Shown one piece after another: positions 1 to 8,649 of a DNA stretch of 64,000 bases (position 1 is its first letter; the number at the start of each line of letters is the position of its first letter). The notes beneath the pieces were generated by a model. That model was given only the letters and a program-made list of their open reading frames with translations, ran no database searches and was not told the origin of the DNA. Source of the DNA: an uncultured Clostridia bacterium. GTDB taxonomy: Bacteria; Bacillota; Clostridia; Christensenellales; UBA1242. The DNA is taken from contig CAKVHY010000005.1 in NCBI GenBank assembly GCA_934754335.1, positions 21,347 through 85,346 of the forward strand, given 5' to 3'. A program made the translations under genes and the position numbers.

Positions 1-227
1 ATATTGCACACATTGTTGAACATCGTTGCCCTGCAGGAGAATGTAAAGCACTACTAAAATATTTAATCCTACCTGAGAAATGCAAAGGTTGTTCGGCATG
101 CTCTAGGATTTGCCCTGTGGGAGCAATCACTGGAGAAATAGGAAAACCATTTATTATAAATCAAGAAAAATGCATTAAATGTGGAGCATGTAAAAGAACA
201 TGCAGATTTAATGCTATCACAAATTAG
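1..227 (+). CDS. NuoF/HndC-like hydrogenase subunit, C-terminal part
   Basis: This is the 3' end of a gene cut by the window edge; the reading frame begins at base 3 and stops at TAG 225-227. The visible 74 residues carry RCPAGEC, typical of the C-terminal iron-sulfur part of NuoF-like subunits, followed by two [4Fe-4S] ferredoxin motifs, CKGCSACSRICP and CIKCGACKRTC. Flavoproteins of this kind (HndC/HydB) pass electrons between NAD(P)H and the [FeFe] hydrogenase in trimeric or tetrameric cytoplasmic complexes. The hydrogenase catalytic subunit starts 11 bases downstream, so the two are one operon. Whether the complex is NADP-reducing or electron-bifurcating cannot be told from this fragment. 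Confidence 0.85.
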   Translation, partial: IAHIVEHRCPAGECKALLKYLILPEKCKGCSACSRICPVGAITGEIGKPFIINQEKCIKCGACKRTCRFNAITN

Positions 228-238
228 GAGTTTTGCAT

Positions 239-1924
239 ATGGAAGAATTTGAAGTTATTATAGATAATTTAAAAGTTAAAGCAACCCCTAATCAAACCAT
301 TTTGGAAGTGGCTAAAAATGCAGGAATTATTATCCCCACCCTATGCTTTTTAAAAGACATTAACGAACCCGCTGATTGCAGAGTTTGTGTGGTGGAAGTG
401 GAAGGCGCTAAGCATTTAGTTACATCTTGCAATACTTTAGTTACACCAAACATGAAAATAAAAACATCTAGCCCCAAGGTTTTAGACTCTAGAAAAACCA
501 CAGTAGAACTTCTTTTATCAAATCACAATAAAAATTGTTTATCTTGTTCAAAAAACACAAAGTGTACATTACAATCTTTAAGCAAAACACTTAATTGCAA
601 TGCAGATAGATTTAAAGGTGCAGAAATCAAAAGGATTCCTGATCGCACCAACCCATGTATTGAAAGAGACGAAAGCAAATGTATACTTTGTGGCAGATGC
701 GTATCGGTTTGTGCCAAAAGACAAGGTGTTCATGCTATAAACAAAGTTGGGCGAGGATTTGATACGACTATTGGCTGTGCTTATGAGAAGGGTTTGGGCA
801 ATAGCACATGCGTGGGTTGTGGACAATGTGTATTAGTATGTCCAACAGGCGCATTGAAAGAAACAAGCCATTTAAATAAAGTTATAGATATATTAAATGA
901 TGAGAACATTGAAACAGTGGTTCAAGTTGCACCTTCTGTAAGAGTTGCGTTGGCTGAAGAATTTGGAGCACCTATCGGAACTTTCTGCGAAGGCAAAATC
1001 GCCACTGCATTAAGAAGGATTGGATTTAATCATGTTTATGATGTAAACACAGGTGCAGATTTCACAATCGTGGAAGAATCAAAAGAATTAATTGATAGAA
1101 TTACAAATCACACTGCTCCACTTCCTATGTTTACAAGTTGTTGCCCCGGTTGGTACAAATTCTTAGAAGAGTTTGAACCAGATATGCTTCCGCATCTATC
1201 CACATGCAAATCGCCAAACGAAATGCTTGGCTCACTTGTTAAAGAATATTTTAAAAAGCAAGGCAAAGAAGTAAAAATAATTTCTATTATGCCATGCACT
1301 GCAAAGAAACAGGAAATAACCAAGTATTCTGTAATTGATGCAATATTAACCACAAGAGAACTTGCCGAATTAATAAAATATAAAAATATTGATTTCAACT
1401 TCTTGCCAGACTCTAAGTTTGATGAACCATTTGGATTATATAGCGGAGCAGGTTTGATATTTGGCGCAACTGGTGGAGTTATGGAAGCAGCACTCCGAAC
1501 TGCTTATTCATATCTAAATAAATCTGAAAAGCCTTTAGATATTAAAACAGTACGAGAAAGCATTGGTAAAAAAGAAGTGGAAATTGTTACAGATTCTAGA
1601 ACTTTAAGAGTGGCGATAATCAATGGACTTGGAAATGCAAAATCATATTTAGAAGATATTAAATCAGGAAAAGCAAAAGTGGATTTCGTTGAATTTATGG
1701 CATGCCCTGGTGGTTGCGTTAATGGTGGTGGTCAGCCTTATGTTGATTATTCAAAAGTGAACTTAAAAGAAGTTATTAAAAAACGAACCGCACCTTTATA
1801 TTTAAAAGATACGGAAATTACTTTGAGAGAAAGTCATAAAAATGAAGGGGTTTTGAACGTTTATAAAGAACTTCTTGATAACGACGAGCATTTAATTCAT
1901 AAGTTATTGCATAATCAGAAATAA
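239..1924 (+). CDS. hydA: [FeFe] hydrogenase catalytic subunit (HydA/HndD type)
   Basis: This protein reversibly reduces protons to H2 at an H-cluster. Domains in order are a plant-type [2Fe-2S] ferredoxin (Cys36, 47, 50, 64), a His-ligated [4Fe-4S] site (His96, Cys100, 103, 109), two [4Fe-4S] motifs (CILCGRCVSVC and CVGCGQCVLVCP, residues about 148-201), then the catalytic domain with all three H-cluster signatures: TSCCPGW near 300, MPCTAKKQE near 355 and EFMACPGGCVNGGGQP near 490. The length of 561 residues is normal for the modular group A enzyme. ATG at 239 is preferred because AGGAG at 226-230 sits 8 nt upstream; the TTG at 233 is too close to it. It is cotranscribed with the NuoF-like gene and ends at a strong terminator. 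The maturases HydEFG are not in the window. Confidence 0.97.
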   Translation: MEEFEVIIDNLKVKATPNQTILEVAKNAGIIIPTLCFLKDINEPADCRVCVVEVEGAKHLVTSCNTLVTPNMKIKTSSPKVLDSRKTTVELLLSNHNKNCLSCSKNTKCTLQSLSKTLNCNADRFKGAEIKRIPDRTNPCIERDESKCILCGRCVSVCAKRQGVHAINKVGRGFDTTIGCAYEKGLGNSTCVGCGQCVLVCPTGALKETSHLNKVIDILNDENIETVVQVAPSVRVALAEEFGAPIGTFCEGKIATALRRIGFNHVYDVNTGADFTIVEESKELIDRITNHTAPLPMFTSCCPGWYKFLEEFEPDMLPHLSTCKSPNEMLGSLVKEYFKKQGKEVKIISIMPCTAKKQEITKYSVIDAILTTRELAELIKYKNIDFNFLPDSKFDEPFGLYSGAGLIFGATGGVMEAALRTAYSYLNKSEKPLDIKTVRESIGKKEVEIVTDSRTLRVAIINGLGNAKSYLEDIKSGKAKVDFVEFMACPGGCVNGGGQPYVDYSKVNLKEVIKKRTAPLYLKDTEITLRESHKNEGVLNVYKELLDNDEHLIHKLLHNQK

Positions 1925-1929
1925 AAATC

Positions 1930-1954
1930 AAAGCAGGTTTTATCCTGCTTTTTT
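1930..1954 (+). terminator. Intrinsic terminator of the hydrogenase operon
   Basis: AAGCAGG pairs with CCTGCTT around a short loop and is followed by a run of six T, six bases after the hydA stop. Confidence 0.9.
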
Positions 1955-1970
1955 AAAATATTTGCAATAA

Positions 1971-2063
1971 AAAACCACTCAGAGAGCGACTTAACCTACT
2001 ACATATAGTGAGATTGTATGTGAAACTACTATATGTAGCATTTTTGGTTGAGATAAGTGGGAT
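1971..2063 (-). terminator. Long imperfect hairpin followed by a U-tract on the minus strand
   Basis: The core is an 11-bp inverted repeat, CTACATATAGT (1999-2009) with ACTATATGTAG (2028-2038). Outer segments AACC/GGTT and CCACT/AGTGG extend the pairing to 1975-2060. On the minus strand the hairpin is followed by TTTTTTA, so it could end a leftward transcript from the GC-richer island next to it. It could also be the end of a decayed element. Confidence 0.5.
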
Positions 2064-2320
2064 AACTCGTTAAGAATACAAGCACACAAGCCTTGTTTTT
2101 AGACAAAGCCAGGGAGCAACTTGCTTGCAATCCGGCTCGACTGAGTGAACCACCGCCCTCGCCTTATCAGGAAAGTGTATGTTTTTTCGTGGGTTTATAC
2201 GCACTGCCTTAAATGTGCCTAAAATAAAGGCTTTTGGACACACCCAAAGTCTTTTGATGTCAAACAAAAATGCACACTTGACATCAGTTGACATCAAATG
2301 TGCACTTTAACTAAAATTTA
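2064..2320 (-). ncRNA. GC-richer structured island, candidate non-coding RNA
   Basis: This stretch is clearly richer in G+C than its AT-rich surroundings and has no convincing protein. It contains several short helices, for example GCCTTGT/ACAAAGC at about 2091-2109, and on the minus strand GGTTC/GAGCC and GGA..GCAA/TTGCTCC. The block TTGACATC occurs twice directly and once inverted (about 2256-2296). GC islands in AT-rich genomes are often structured RNAs. I compared it by eye with tmRNA, RNase P RNA and SRP RNA and recognise none of their conserved motifs; 6S RNA is possible but not shown. The strand is inferred from the U-tract hairpin at its left edge. Confidence 0.3.
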
Positions 2321-2474
2321 TGTGGTCTAAAACTATATAAAACTGCCTAAAACTTTTAAATGCTTTCCAATAAAAAAGTGTTTTAATACGAATAAAATAA
2401 AAGTAAAATTTGCTAAAATTCAATACAAAGAAGATAAATAAAAGATTATGACTAATGAAAAACACTAGGAACTT

Positions 2475-2499
2475 GAAATGACCCCTATGGGGTCACTTC
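2475..2499. repeat. Palindrome of the GTGACCCC-N3-GGGGTCAC family, copy 1
   Basis: TGACCCC and GGGGTCA pair around the loop TAT. Almost the same palindrome recurs at 4561-4585, and a related one lies in the terminator at 30546-30608. It has no U-tract here, so it may be a former terminator or a dispersed hairpin element. Confidence 0.6.
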
Positions 2500-2566
2500 A
2501 CATATACTCAAGTTTTTATTTGTTTCTTTAAGGCTAGTTTTGTATTATATATCCTTTTTCTTTAAA

Positions 2567-2604
2567 CAAAAAAGGTCATCACGAGAGCAATTCTTCGACG
2601 ACCT
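2567..2604 (-). terminator. Terminator of the NDK-like/DUF402 operon
   Basis: On the minus strand AGGTCGTCG pairs with CGTGATGACCT (with a wobble and loose closing pairs) and is followed by a run of six T. It lies about 90 nt after the stop of the NDK-like gene. Confidence 0.65.
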
Positions 2605-2689
2605 AATTAACACATATTTAATAATTGCCAATTCAAAAACTTCAATAATGTCGATTTTTTTAAATATTTAACATTTCTACAAATTTTTG

Positions 2690-3307
2690 TTATAAATTTT
2701 TGCATGTCTCTAAATCCGAAGTATAATCATTTAAATTTATAATGTTGGCCTTGTTTATAATCCCATTTTCAACCATAAAGTTTAAGCAAAAATTATTTTC
2801 AAGACATTCATAATCTTCCAAGTGAATACCATTTATATATGCCCTATTAATATTTTCTTTATCTCTTTCTTTTAGTATCTTATATTCATCATGAGACAAT
2901 TTAGTCAATGTTGGCGATGTAAGACAATTAACATAAGCGTAATAATAACCTCTATCATTTTCAATTTGTTGACGAATTTCCTTTTTGGCAATCCTAGCCT
3001 CATCATAAAATTCTTTAAATGTTTGACTTTTTAGCGGAACAAGCAAAACTGCACCATTTTCATTTTTAAAAAGTTTTTCATAAGCATCAAGCGCTACATT
3101 GCAATCCTTTATTTCGGTTTCAGCATTTTCAAAATTCTTAAATTTAATATCGCATTCTCTATATTTCCTCATTACATCAACATAATCATTGAAAACAAAA
3201 CACATTGGCTCATTAAATCCATGTTCCGCTAAAACATGTTGTATGGTAAACAAATCATGATCATTCATAGCATCCGGTTTTATAATAAATATTCCAAATT
3301 TTTTCAC
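2690..3307 (-). CDS. Nucleoside-diphosphate-kinase-like protein
   Basis: The N terminus, KFGIFIIKPDAM, matches the first strand of nucleoside diphosphate kinases (hydrophobic strand then IKPDA), and the following helix is also NDK-like. At 205 residues it is longer than a normal NDK of about 150. I cannot find the catalytic NxxHGSD segment, so ordinary kinase activity is doubtful. The start is GTG with AGGAG overlapping the end of the upstream gene. It is the second gene of a two-gene operon behind a DUF402 protein, with a gap of 8 nt. DUF402 relatives such as Ntdp remove phosphates from NTPs and NDPs, so the pair suggests a nucleotide-handling or nucleotide-sensing unit. The function is unknown; the fold assignment rests on the N-terminal motif only. 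Confidence 0.55.
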   Translation of the reverse strand: MKKFGIFIIKPDAMNDHDLFTIQHVLAEHGFNEPMCFVFNDYVDVMRKYRECDIKFKNFENAETEIKDCNVALDAYEKLFKNENGAVLLVPLKSQTFKEFYDEARIAKKEIRQQIENDRGYYYAYVNCLTSPTLTKLSHDEYKILKERDKENINRAYINGIHLEDYECLENNFCLNFMVENGIINKANIINLNDYTSDLETCKNL

Positions 3308-3315
3308 AATTTCTC

Positions 3316-3870
3316 CTATAGATTTAATAATGTCTTAATTCTATACAAATCGAATTGGCACCTATTTACAATATCATTTTTTTGTTCTCTAAGTTCTTGC
3401 ATTAAATCTATAGCGACCTTATAACCGTTTTTATAAGTTTCTTCATCAATTTTACCTTCTTTCTTTGCTTCTTTAAACTCATTTTCATCATCAAGGCGAA
3501 TATAATAACCAATTTCGGTAATAGTAGGACATTCCATAGTTACATCAAGATACAAATCATCGTACCAAGGAATATTATTTTCGATGCCTGAACCATTATT
3601 AATGTCGAAATAAAAACACAATGGCCTATTTAGATTATCAAAAAAGATTCTGCAATTATACTTTCTATCTAGCGGTACATATTCAAGTATTGAATGCCCT
3701 TTGTCTAAACCGACATATTTTTTACCATTGCTAAAAGCGGTTATAGGCTTTGAGATTTCTTTTACATACTTTAAGGCGATATAACCATTAAATTTTTCAT
3801 CTTTTTCAAGATACCATTCTTTTTCAAGGACCTCACCCATGTAAACTTTATCAATAAATTTTTGTCTCAT
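3316..3870 (-). CDS. DUF402 family protein (Ntdp/YgaC-like nucleotide phosphatase)
   Basis: The 184 residues show the DUF402 pattern: YNCRIFFDNLNRPLCFYFDI, then YDDLYLDVTMECPTI, then LDDENEFKEAKKEGKIDEE. Characterised members hydrolyse nucleoside tri- and diphosphates with a divalent metal, and others are linked to RNA binding. The acidic residues in the D-I-N and L-D-V positions, which hold the metal in the family, are present. The start is ATG with GGAGG a few bases upstream. It is the first gene of an operon with the NDK-like protein. Its substrate is unknown. Confidence 0.75.
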   Translation of the reverse strand: MRQKFIDKVYMGEVLEKEWYLEKDEKFNGYIALKYVKEISKPITAFSNGKKYVGLDKGHSILEYVPLDRKYNCRIFFDNLNRPLCFYFDINNGSGIENNIPWYDDLYLDVTMECPTITEIGYYIRLDDENEFKEAKKEGKIDEETYKNGYKVAIDLMQELREQKNDIVNRCQFDLYRIKTLLNL

Positions 3871-4560
3871 TTTTATCCTCCATACAATTTCGTTTTTTAA
3901 TGTATCTTCAATAAATTCCCCTTTTTAGATGGGTCTCTAATCTTATATCATAATTTATTGGAATTGTCAAACATCAAGCTTGATTCTTTCAAATATAGTT
4001 GAAATTATAGTTTTGAATAACCTTGTCTATTATGTATTTACACGTTATTTTTGTACATGTATAATGTAAGGTTATATGCATTACGTAGGTACAGCTCATG
4101 CATGTTCATTTCTGAATTTTCAAAATTTGCCATATGTTAAAACCATCACCAAATTCATCTTGTAAATTATTTGTATTCAATCGAAATATGTCATATTCGT
4201 TTATACGCTTTTAATAAATTTGAGTTCAGTTCTTTTAGTATATAAATATCTGCGCAAATGGACGCAATTTTACAAATACATTAGCGTTTGTGCAGACAAT
4301 TGATTAACTGCAGATACTGACTAAATGGTTTCCAAATATTTTTGTAATAATCAATATCAAATCTACTACTAATCAGAATTCGAATTATTAGGTTTGCGTA
4401 AAAGTTAAATTATTAATTAAACTTCTAGGCATAAGGATAATTTTGTTTGCATGAACATTAATGAATATCAAGAGTTAGTAGAAGATTAGATAGAGTTCTA
4501 CAATACAAAAAGGCTAAAAATAGAAAAAATCTAAAATTTCTTCCTAAGGGTTTTTATTTT
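3871..4560. other. AT-rich intergenic stretch without a recognisable gene
   Basis: There is no open frame with a plausible start and ribosome binding site. The leader and promoter of the DUF402 operon must lie in its left part. The rest looks like decayed DNA without clear repeats. Confidence 0.5.
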
Positions 4561-4585
4561 GAGTGACCCCTATGGGGTTCACTTC
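4561..4585. repeat. Palindrome of the GTGACCCC-N3-GGGGTCAC family, copy 2
   Basis: GAGTGACCCC-TAT-GGGGTTCACTTC is nearly identical to the palindrome at 2475-2499. The two copies flank the NDK-like/DUF402 operon. Confidence 0.6.
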
Positions 4586-4613
4586 AAAAATCGGTGGTTT
4601 TTATTTTATTAAT

Positions 4614-4650
4614 AAAAAAGAGTTTTACTTTAATCGTAAAACTCTTTTTT
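4614..4650. terminator. Terminator downstream of galE, symmetric
   Basis: AAAAAAGAGTTTTAC pairs with GTAAAACTCTTTTTT around a 7-nt loop. U-tracts form on both strands. On the minus strand it follows the galE stop by about 20 nt. Confidence 0.9.
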
Positions 4651-4668
4651 TAATTTAAATTAGATTTT

Positions 4669-5769
4669 TCATTTCTCTTCTTTAGTATCTTCAGATTCGG
4701 AAACTTCTTTTGCTTCTTCTTTTTTCAAAGCCTTTTCTTTTTCCTTCTCTTCTTTTTCTTTCTCTTTTTCCAATTTAACTTGGAATTTATATGAACTTTC
4801 ACACATATCAGTTAAAGTTTTTTCTGCCACCCAATTCAATTCTCTTTTTGCCTTATCAACTCTGGCAAAATTCATAGCAACATCGCCACTTCTACGTTTT
4901 GCGAACTCATATTTAACCTTGTTTCCACAAATCTTATTAAACTCTTTAACAATTTCTAGAACGCTATAGCCTTTGCCTGTGCCTAAGTTATAATAATCGA
5001 ATAAAGATTTAGAGTTCTCAAGTTTTTCCAATGCTTTAATATGACCTTTTGCCAAGTCCACAACATGAATATAATCTCGAACGCCAGTACCATCTGGAGT
5101 TTCATAATCCTTACCAAAGATATTTAAGTGGTCCAATTTCCCAACTGCCACCTGCGTTATATATGGCATCAAATTATTAGGAGTACCATTACAATCTTCA
5201 CCAATCAATCCGCTCTCATGCGCACCAATTGGATTAAAATAACGCAAAATCGCAAATTTATATGACTTATCTGCATCGTAAATATCACTTAACATTCTTT
5301 CAATAATTCTTTTTGTTCTGCCATAAGGATTTGTGGTTTTACAAGGTTCAGATTCATCAACTGGAACTTTTTCTGGCTCACCATAAACACAAGCACTTGA
5401 ACTAAATACCATGTTCTTAACGTTATGTTTTTGCATAACATCTAGCAAATTCATCGTGCTAATCAAGTTGTTTTCATAATACATTAATGGTTTTTCGCAA
5501 GATTCACCCACCGCTTTATAGCCTGCCAAATGAATTATTGATTCAATATCTTCTTTATCAAAAATTTCATTTAATGCTTCCTTTTCGCAAAGGTCTTCTT
5601 GATAGAATGAAAATTCCTTACCGGTGATTTTCTTAATCTTATCAACAACATCAATTTTAGAATTACTTAGGTTATCGACTATAACAACATCATATCCTGC
5701 ATCTAATAGTTCCACTGCAGTATGTGAGCCAATATAACCCAATCCACCTGTTAGCAATACTTTTCCCAT
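4669..5769 (-). CDS. galE: UDP-glucose 4-epimerase with charged C-terminal tail
   Basis: GalE interconverts UDP-galactose and UDP-glucose for the Leloir pathway and surface polysaccharides. It is an extended short-chain dehydrogenase with NAD motif TGGLGYIGS at residues 7-15, the catalytic Ser region FSSSACVYG and the YxxxK motif in NPYGRTK near 150. Substrate-loop residues around PYITQVAVGK are also typical. The enzyme core ends near residue 332. A tail of about 34 residues made almost only of Lys and Glu follows, which GalE normally lacks. It appears to be a single-gene unit, with its terminator at 4614-4650. The AGGAG is about 13 nt from the ATG, rather far, but no better start exists. Confidence 0.96.
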   Translation of the reverse strand: MGKVLLTGGLGYIGSHTAVELLDAGYDVVIVDNLSNSKIDVVDKIKKITGKEFSFYQEDLCEKEALNEIFDKEDIESIIHLAGYKAVGESCEKPLMYYENNLISTMNLLDVMQKHNVKNMVFSSSACVYGEPEKVPVDESEPCKTTNPYGRTKRIIERMLSDIYDADKSYKFAILRYFNPIGAHESGLIGEDCNGTPNNLMPYITQVAVGKLDHLNIFGKDYETPDGTGVRDYIHVVDLAKGHIKALEKLENSKSLFDYYNLGTGKGYSVLEIVKEFNKICGNKVKYEFAKRRSGDVAMNFARVDKAKRELNWVAEKTLTDMCESSYKFQVKLEKEKEKEEKEKEKALKKEEAKEVSESEDTKEEK

Positions 5770-6032
5770 AAATAATTTTTAACTCCTTCATTTCAGTTTT
5801 CAAAAACGCTTACATTTATTTATATGATTCAACCAATCTCATAGGATTATTGAATACACTAAACAAATGTTACGGAAATTTATAAACCTGAAAATTTCTC
5901 CAACAATATTCTATCATATTACAAGCAAATTTCAAACAAAATAATATATTTCTTAAACTTAAATGAGAGATTTGTAAAATATGCACTAAAAAAACACATT
6001 AAAATAATTAAACTTTAACGTGCCTTTTCTTA

Positions 6033-6509
6033 CTAATACTTAATAAATAAAACTTTATATTGGATTTTATCAACGCCTGGGTTATCCACAACAACCACAT
6101 CGCCAACTTTTTTTCCAATTAACGCCTTTCCAATTGGGCTTTCATTAGAAATTAAGCCTTGCGCAGGATTGCTTTCACTACTTCCCATAATCTTAAACGT
6201 TACAGTTTCATCAAATTCTTTATCATAAACTTCAACTGTACAGCCAATATTAACTTTATTTTGGTCAACCTTCAACTTAGAAATTATCTTTGCTTTTCTT
6301 AATTTTTCTTCGATTTCGCTAATTTCTAATTCCATTGCCGCCTCTTCATTTCTTGCAGCATCATATTCACTATTTTCGCTTATATCACCAAAACTTCTTG
6401 CAAATCTTATTTTTTCTGCAACTTCAACTCTGCCAGTACTTTTAAGATAAAGCAATCTTTCTTCTAATTCTTTATAACCCTCTTTTGTTAAATAAATTTG
6501 TTCTTCCAT
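6033..6509 (-). CDS. greA: Transcription elongation factor GreA
   Basis: GreA rescues backtracked RNA polymerase by stimulating cleavage of the nascent RNA. The N-terminal coiled coil carries the acidic tip and the conserved ISENSEYDAARNEEA, and the C-terminal FKBP-like half has SNESPIGKALIGKKVGD. At 158 residues it has the family length. ATG at 6509 is chosen because GGAGG precedes it by 8 nt; an in-frame extension to 6551 has no ribosome binding site and no homology. It stands alone, with 263 bases of AT-rich DNA separating it from galE. Confidence 0.97.
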   Translation of the reverse strand: MEEQIYLTKEGYKELEERLLYLKSTGRVEVAEKIRFARSFGDISENSEYDAARNEEAAMELEISEIEEKLRKAKIISKLKVDQNKVNIGCTVEVYDKEFDETVTFKIMGSSESNPAQGLISNESPIGKALIGKKVGDVVVVDNPGVDKIQYKVLFIKY

Positions 6510-6712
6510 ATTTAAGCCTCCAAATTTTAAAAAAAATAAACGATAAGCCACATAAAAGCAAATCGACCTTCTTTTTCAGACTGCATTATTATATATAAAA
6601 AGAAAATGGTTGTCAATAATTATTATGCATTTATTTCAAAAAAGTTTCTTTAGTTACTTTATTCAAATGTAATAAAAATATGCTTTCATTCAACAAATTC
6701 TAAAAAATATTT

Positions 6713-6739
6713 TTGACAAATTAAATTTTATGTTATAAT
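6713..6739 (+). promoter_or_regulatory. Sigma-A promoter with extended -10
   Basis: TTGACA (6713-6718), a 15-nt spacer, then TGT-TATAAT (6734-6739). The short spacer is offset by the TGn extension. It lies 22 nt before the small gene at 6762. Confidence 0.75.
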
Positions 6740-6761
6740 TATCTTATTAAAGGAATTGAAA

Positions 6762-7025
6762 ATGATAAGAATTTGGGCTAGAATAACAACTGATAATAAA
6801 GTTTTAAATAGTTTTATTTATGAAAAAGATGAAGATTTTACAATAGATAATTTTAACGATTATCTTCATGATATTTGCGAGCATTTTGACATTCCCGCAC
6901 CTCTTCTTATGATAAAACATTACAAAAATTTCATTTTATTCAATCAAGCAATTTTCGATAAAACTGATTTTATTGAAAAAATCTATTTTGAAAAACTAAT
7001 TTTAACAAACGCACCTTTAGATTAA
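6762..7025 (+). CDS. Small conserved-looking protein of unknown function (87 aa)
   Basis: It begins MIRIWARITTDNKVLNS and is soluble, acidic and rich in aromatic residues, with no signal peptide, cysteine motif or membrane segment. ATG 6762 with AAAGGA 7 nt upstream is preferred over TTG 6756. It has its own promoter and a terminator that overlaps its stop, so it is a monocistronic unit. I do not recognise the family. The expression signals make it a real gene. Confidence 0.7.
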   Translation: MIRIWARITTDNKVLNSFIYEKDEDFTIDNFNDYLHDICEHFDIPAPLLMIKHYKNFILFNQAIFDKTDFIEKIYFEKLILTNAPLD

Positions 7026-7047
7026 TTCTAAAGGTTTTATTTTTTTG
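7013..7047 (+). terminator. Terminator overlapping the end of the small gene
   Basis: CCTTTAG pairs with CTAAAGG around ATTAATT and is followed by TTTTATTTTTT. Confidence 0.85.
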
Positions 7048-7098
7048 CATAAAATTAAAAGTTTTTTGCCAAACTAATAACATAAAAAGGAGAATTTT

Positions 7099-7548
7099 AT
7101 GTTATCACTAATCGCATTTATTTTAGCAATTGTTGGGTCTATAAACTGGTTTTGTATTGGACTATTACAGTTTGATTTTGTGGCAGGGTTATTTGGTTCG
7201 CAAAGTAGTATTTTCTCAAGAATAATTTATGTTGCAGTAGGGCTATCGGCATTTATCTTACTATTTAATTTGATTAAAAACAAAGGCAAAATCACTTTCG
7301 ATTTTAAAAGCAAAAAAGAAGCCACAACACTATCTCATAAACCAGCGTTATCTAAGGCTGAAGCAGATAGAGAATTTCATGAACCAAGTTACAAACCTAA
7401 TGATTTTAACGAACACAAAAATTTTGAACATGATGATAAGACCAATACAGAAACAAGAATTAAACCTTATGATTTATCTGAAGAATCTGGCAATTCATAC
7501 AGGCCAAAAGAAAATATAGAAGAAAAAGAAGATAATCATTCAATGTAA
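7099..7548 (+). CDS. DUF378 family membrane protein with hydrophilic tail
   Basis: The first 70 residues are a DUF378 (YuzA-like) domain: a helix with INWFCIGL, then FDFVAGLFG, then a second membrane helix SRIIYVAVGLSAFILL. The family is a small two-helix membrane protein of unknown role. Here an extra charged tail of about 80 residues rich in Lys, Glu, Asn and His follows, which typical members lack. AAGGAG precedes the ATG by 7 nt. It lies 70 bases after the terminator of the previous gene and has its own terminator. Confidence 0.85.
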   Translation: MLSLIAFILAIVGSINWFCIGLLQFDFVAGLFGSQSSIFSRIIYVAVGLSAFILLFNLIKNKGKITFDFKSKKEATTLSHKPALSKAEADREFHEPSYKPNDFNEHKNFEHDDKTNTETRIKPYDLSEESGNSYRPKENIEEKEDNHSM

Positions 7549-7570
7549 AAAACCTTCTAATATAAAAAAC

Positions 7571-7598
7571 AAAGTCCCTAAGTCATTTGGGGACTTTT
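7571..7598 (+). terminator. Terminator of the DUF378 gene
   Basis: AAAGTCCC pairs with GGGGACTTTT around a short loop, about 25 nt after the stop. Confidence 0.8.
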
Positions 7599-7694
7599 AA
7601 CATATAAAATACCTGCACGATTTTCTATATTTTACTTTTTATTTAATTTCGTTTCATGCAATCATAAACAAAAGTTTTCACGAGATTCTTACTT

Positions 7695-8600
7695 CTATCT
7701 TATGCTTTTAAGAGTATCTAAAATAAAGTTTGTGGTTTCTTTTGCATTTTTAATCACTTGATAGCAATGAATTCCATTGGGATTATCTTTTATTATGCTC
7801 TGACCTGCTTTTTTGCCATCTGTTTCAATATCTATCCAGCATTTTTTAAAGTCAAAAAATTCAGGTTTTACAAGTGCTAAAACAGACAACGGGTCGAATA
7901 TAGCAAAGGCTGTTGGATCCATACTTTCATAACTACCAGCAATCATTTCAGCAATTATTTCCTGAGTTGGAGAGACTTTATCAGACACGAACTCGCTCTT
8001 TTTAGCCCTACTCTCAAACCCCAACTCCATTGGATTAAGAATTAATGGCACCTCGCTTTTTACAACCAAATCAAAGGCTTCTGGATCAAAATATGAGTTA
8101 AATTCAGCATAAGGGGTAATATTCCCCTTGCCCTTAACTGAGCCAATCATAGTGTAAATATTCTCAATCTTTGATTTAATTTCAGGATACATAATTAAAA
8201 GTTTTGCAACATTTGTAAGTGGTCCAAGGCATAAAAGAGTTACTTTATTTCTACTTTTCTTAATAGTTTCATACATTGCTTCCACTGAGTTTGGCAAGGT
8301 TGGGTAGTTTTGCTTAGAAACTTTGAAATGCCCTAGTCCGCTCCGACCATGTACATATTCCGCACTCACGTCTTTGGATTTCACCAACGGGCTCTCAGAA
8401 CCCTTTGCCACTTCACAACCATCAAAGTAAGTTTTTACAAAGAATTTTAAATTGTTTGTTGTGGTTTCGATTGGAATATTGCCCGCTGTGGAACAAAACA
8501 ATTTAATATTAAAATCTTTTTTGTATTTATACAACAAAAGCAACGCAAGAGCGTCGTCAATGCCAGGATCGGTATCTACAATCAATGTTCTATTCGTCAT
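7695..8600 (-). CDS. Ribonucleoside hydrolase (IunH/RihA type)
   Basis: Nucleoside hydrolases split the N-glycosidic bond of ribonucleosides to give base and ribose, using a Ca2+ held by Asp residues. The signature LIVDTDPGIDDALALLLL is at the N terminus, and the catalytic-loop segment FNSYFDPEAFDLVV is near residue 175. At 301 residues it has the family length. ATG 8600 is chosen for AAGGAG at 7 nt; an upstream in-frame extension lacks one. It is the last gene of the trmL-rbsK operon. Ribokinase next to it would phosphorylate the ribose released, so the pair forms a nucleoside salvage route. Base preference cannot be read from the sequence. Confidence 0.93.
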   Translation of the reverse strand: MTNRTLIVDTDPGIDDALALLLLYKYKKDFNIKLFCSTAGNIPIETTTNNLKFFVKTYFDGCEVAKGSESPLVKSKDVSAEYVHGRSGLGHFKVSKQNYPTLPNSVEAMYETIKKSRNKVTLLCLGPLTNVAKLLIMYPEIKSKIENIYTMIGSVKGKGNITPYAEFNSYFDPEAFDLVVKSEVPLILNPMELGFESRAKKSEFVSDKVSPTQEIIAEMIAGSYESMDPTAFAIFDPLSVLALVKPEFFDFKKCWIDIETDGKKAGQSIIKDNPNGIHCYQVIKNAKETTNFILDTLKSIR

Positions 8601-8649
8601 TTTATCTCCTTGAAATTTGTAAAAGTTAAGAAACAACTTATAAATGTTA

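Noticed and set aside
2064..2320. Known RNA (tmRNA, RNase P, SRP)
   Set aside because: None of the conserved sequence blocks I know for these RNAs is present on either strand.
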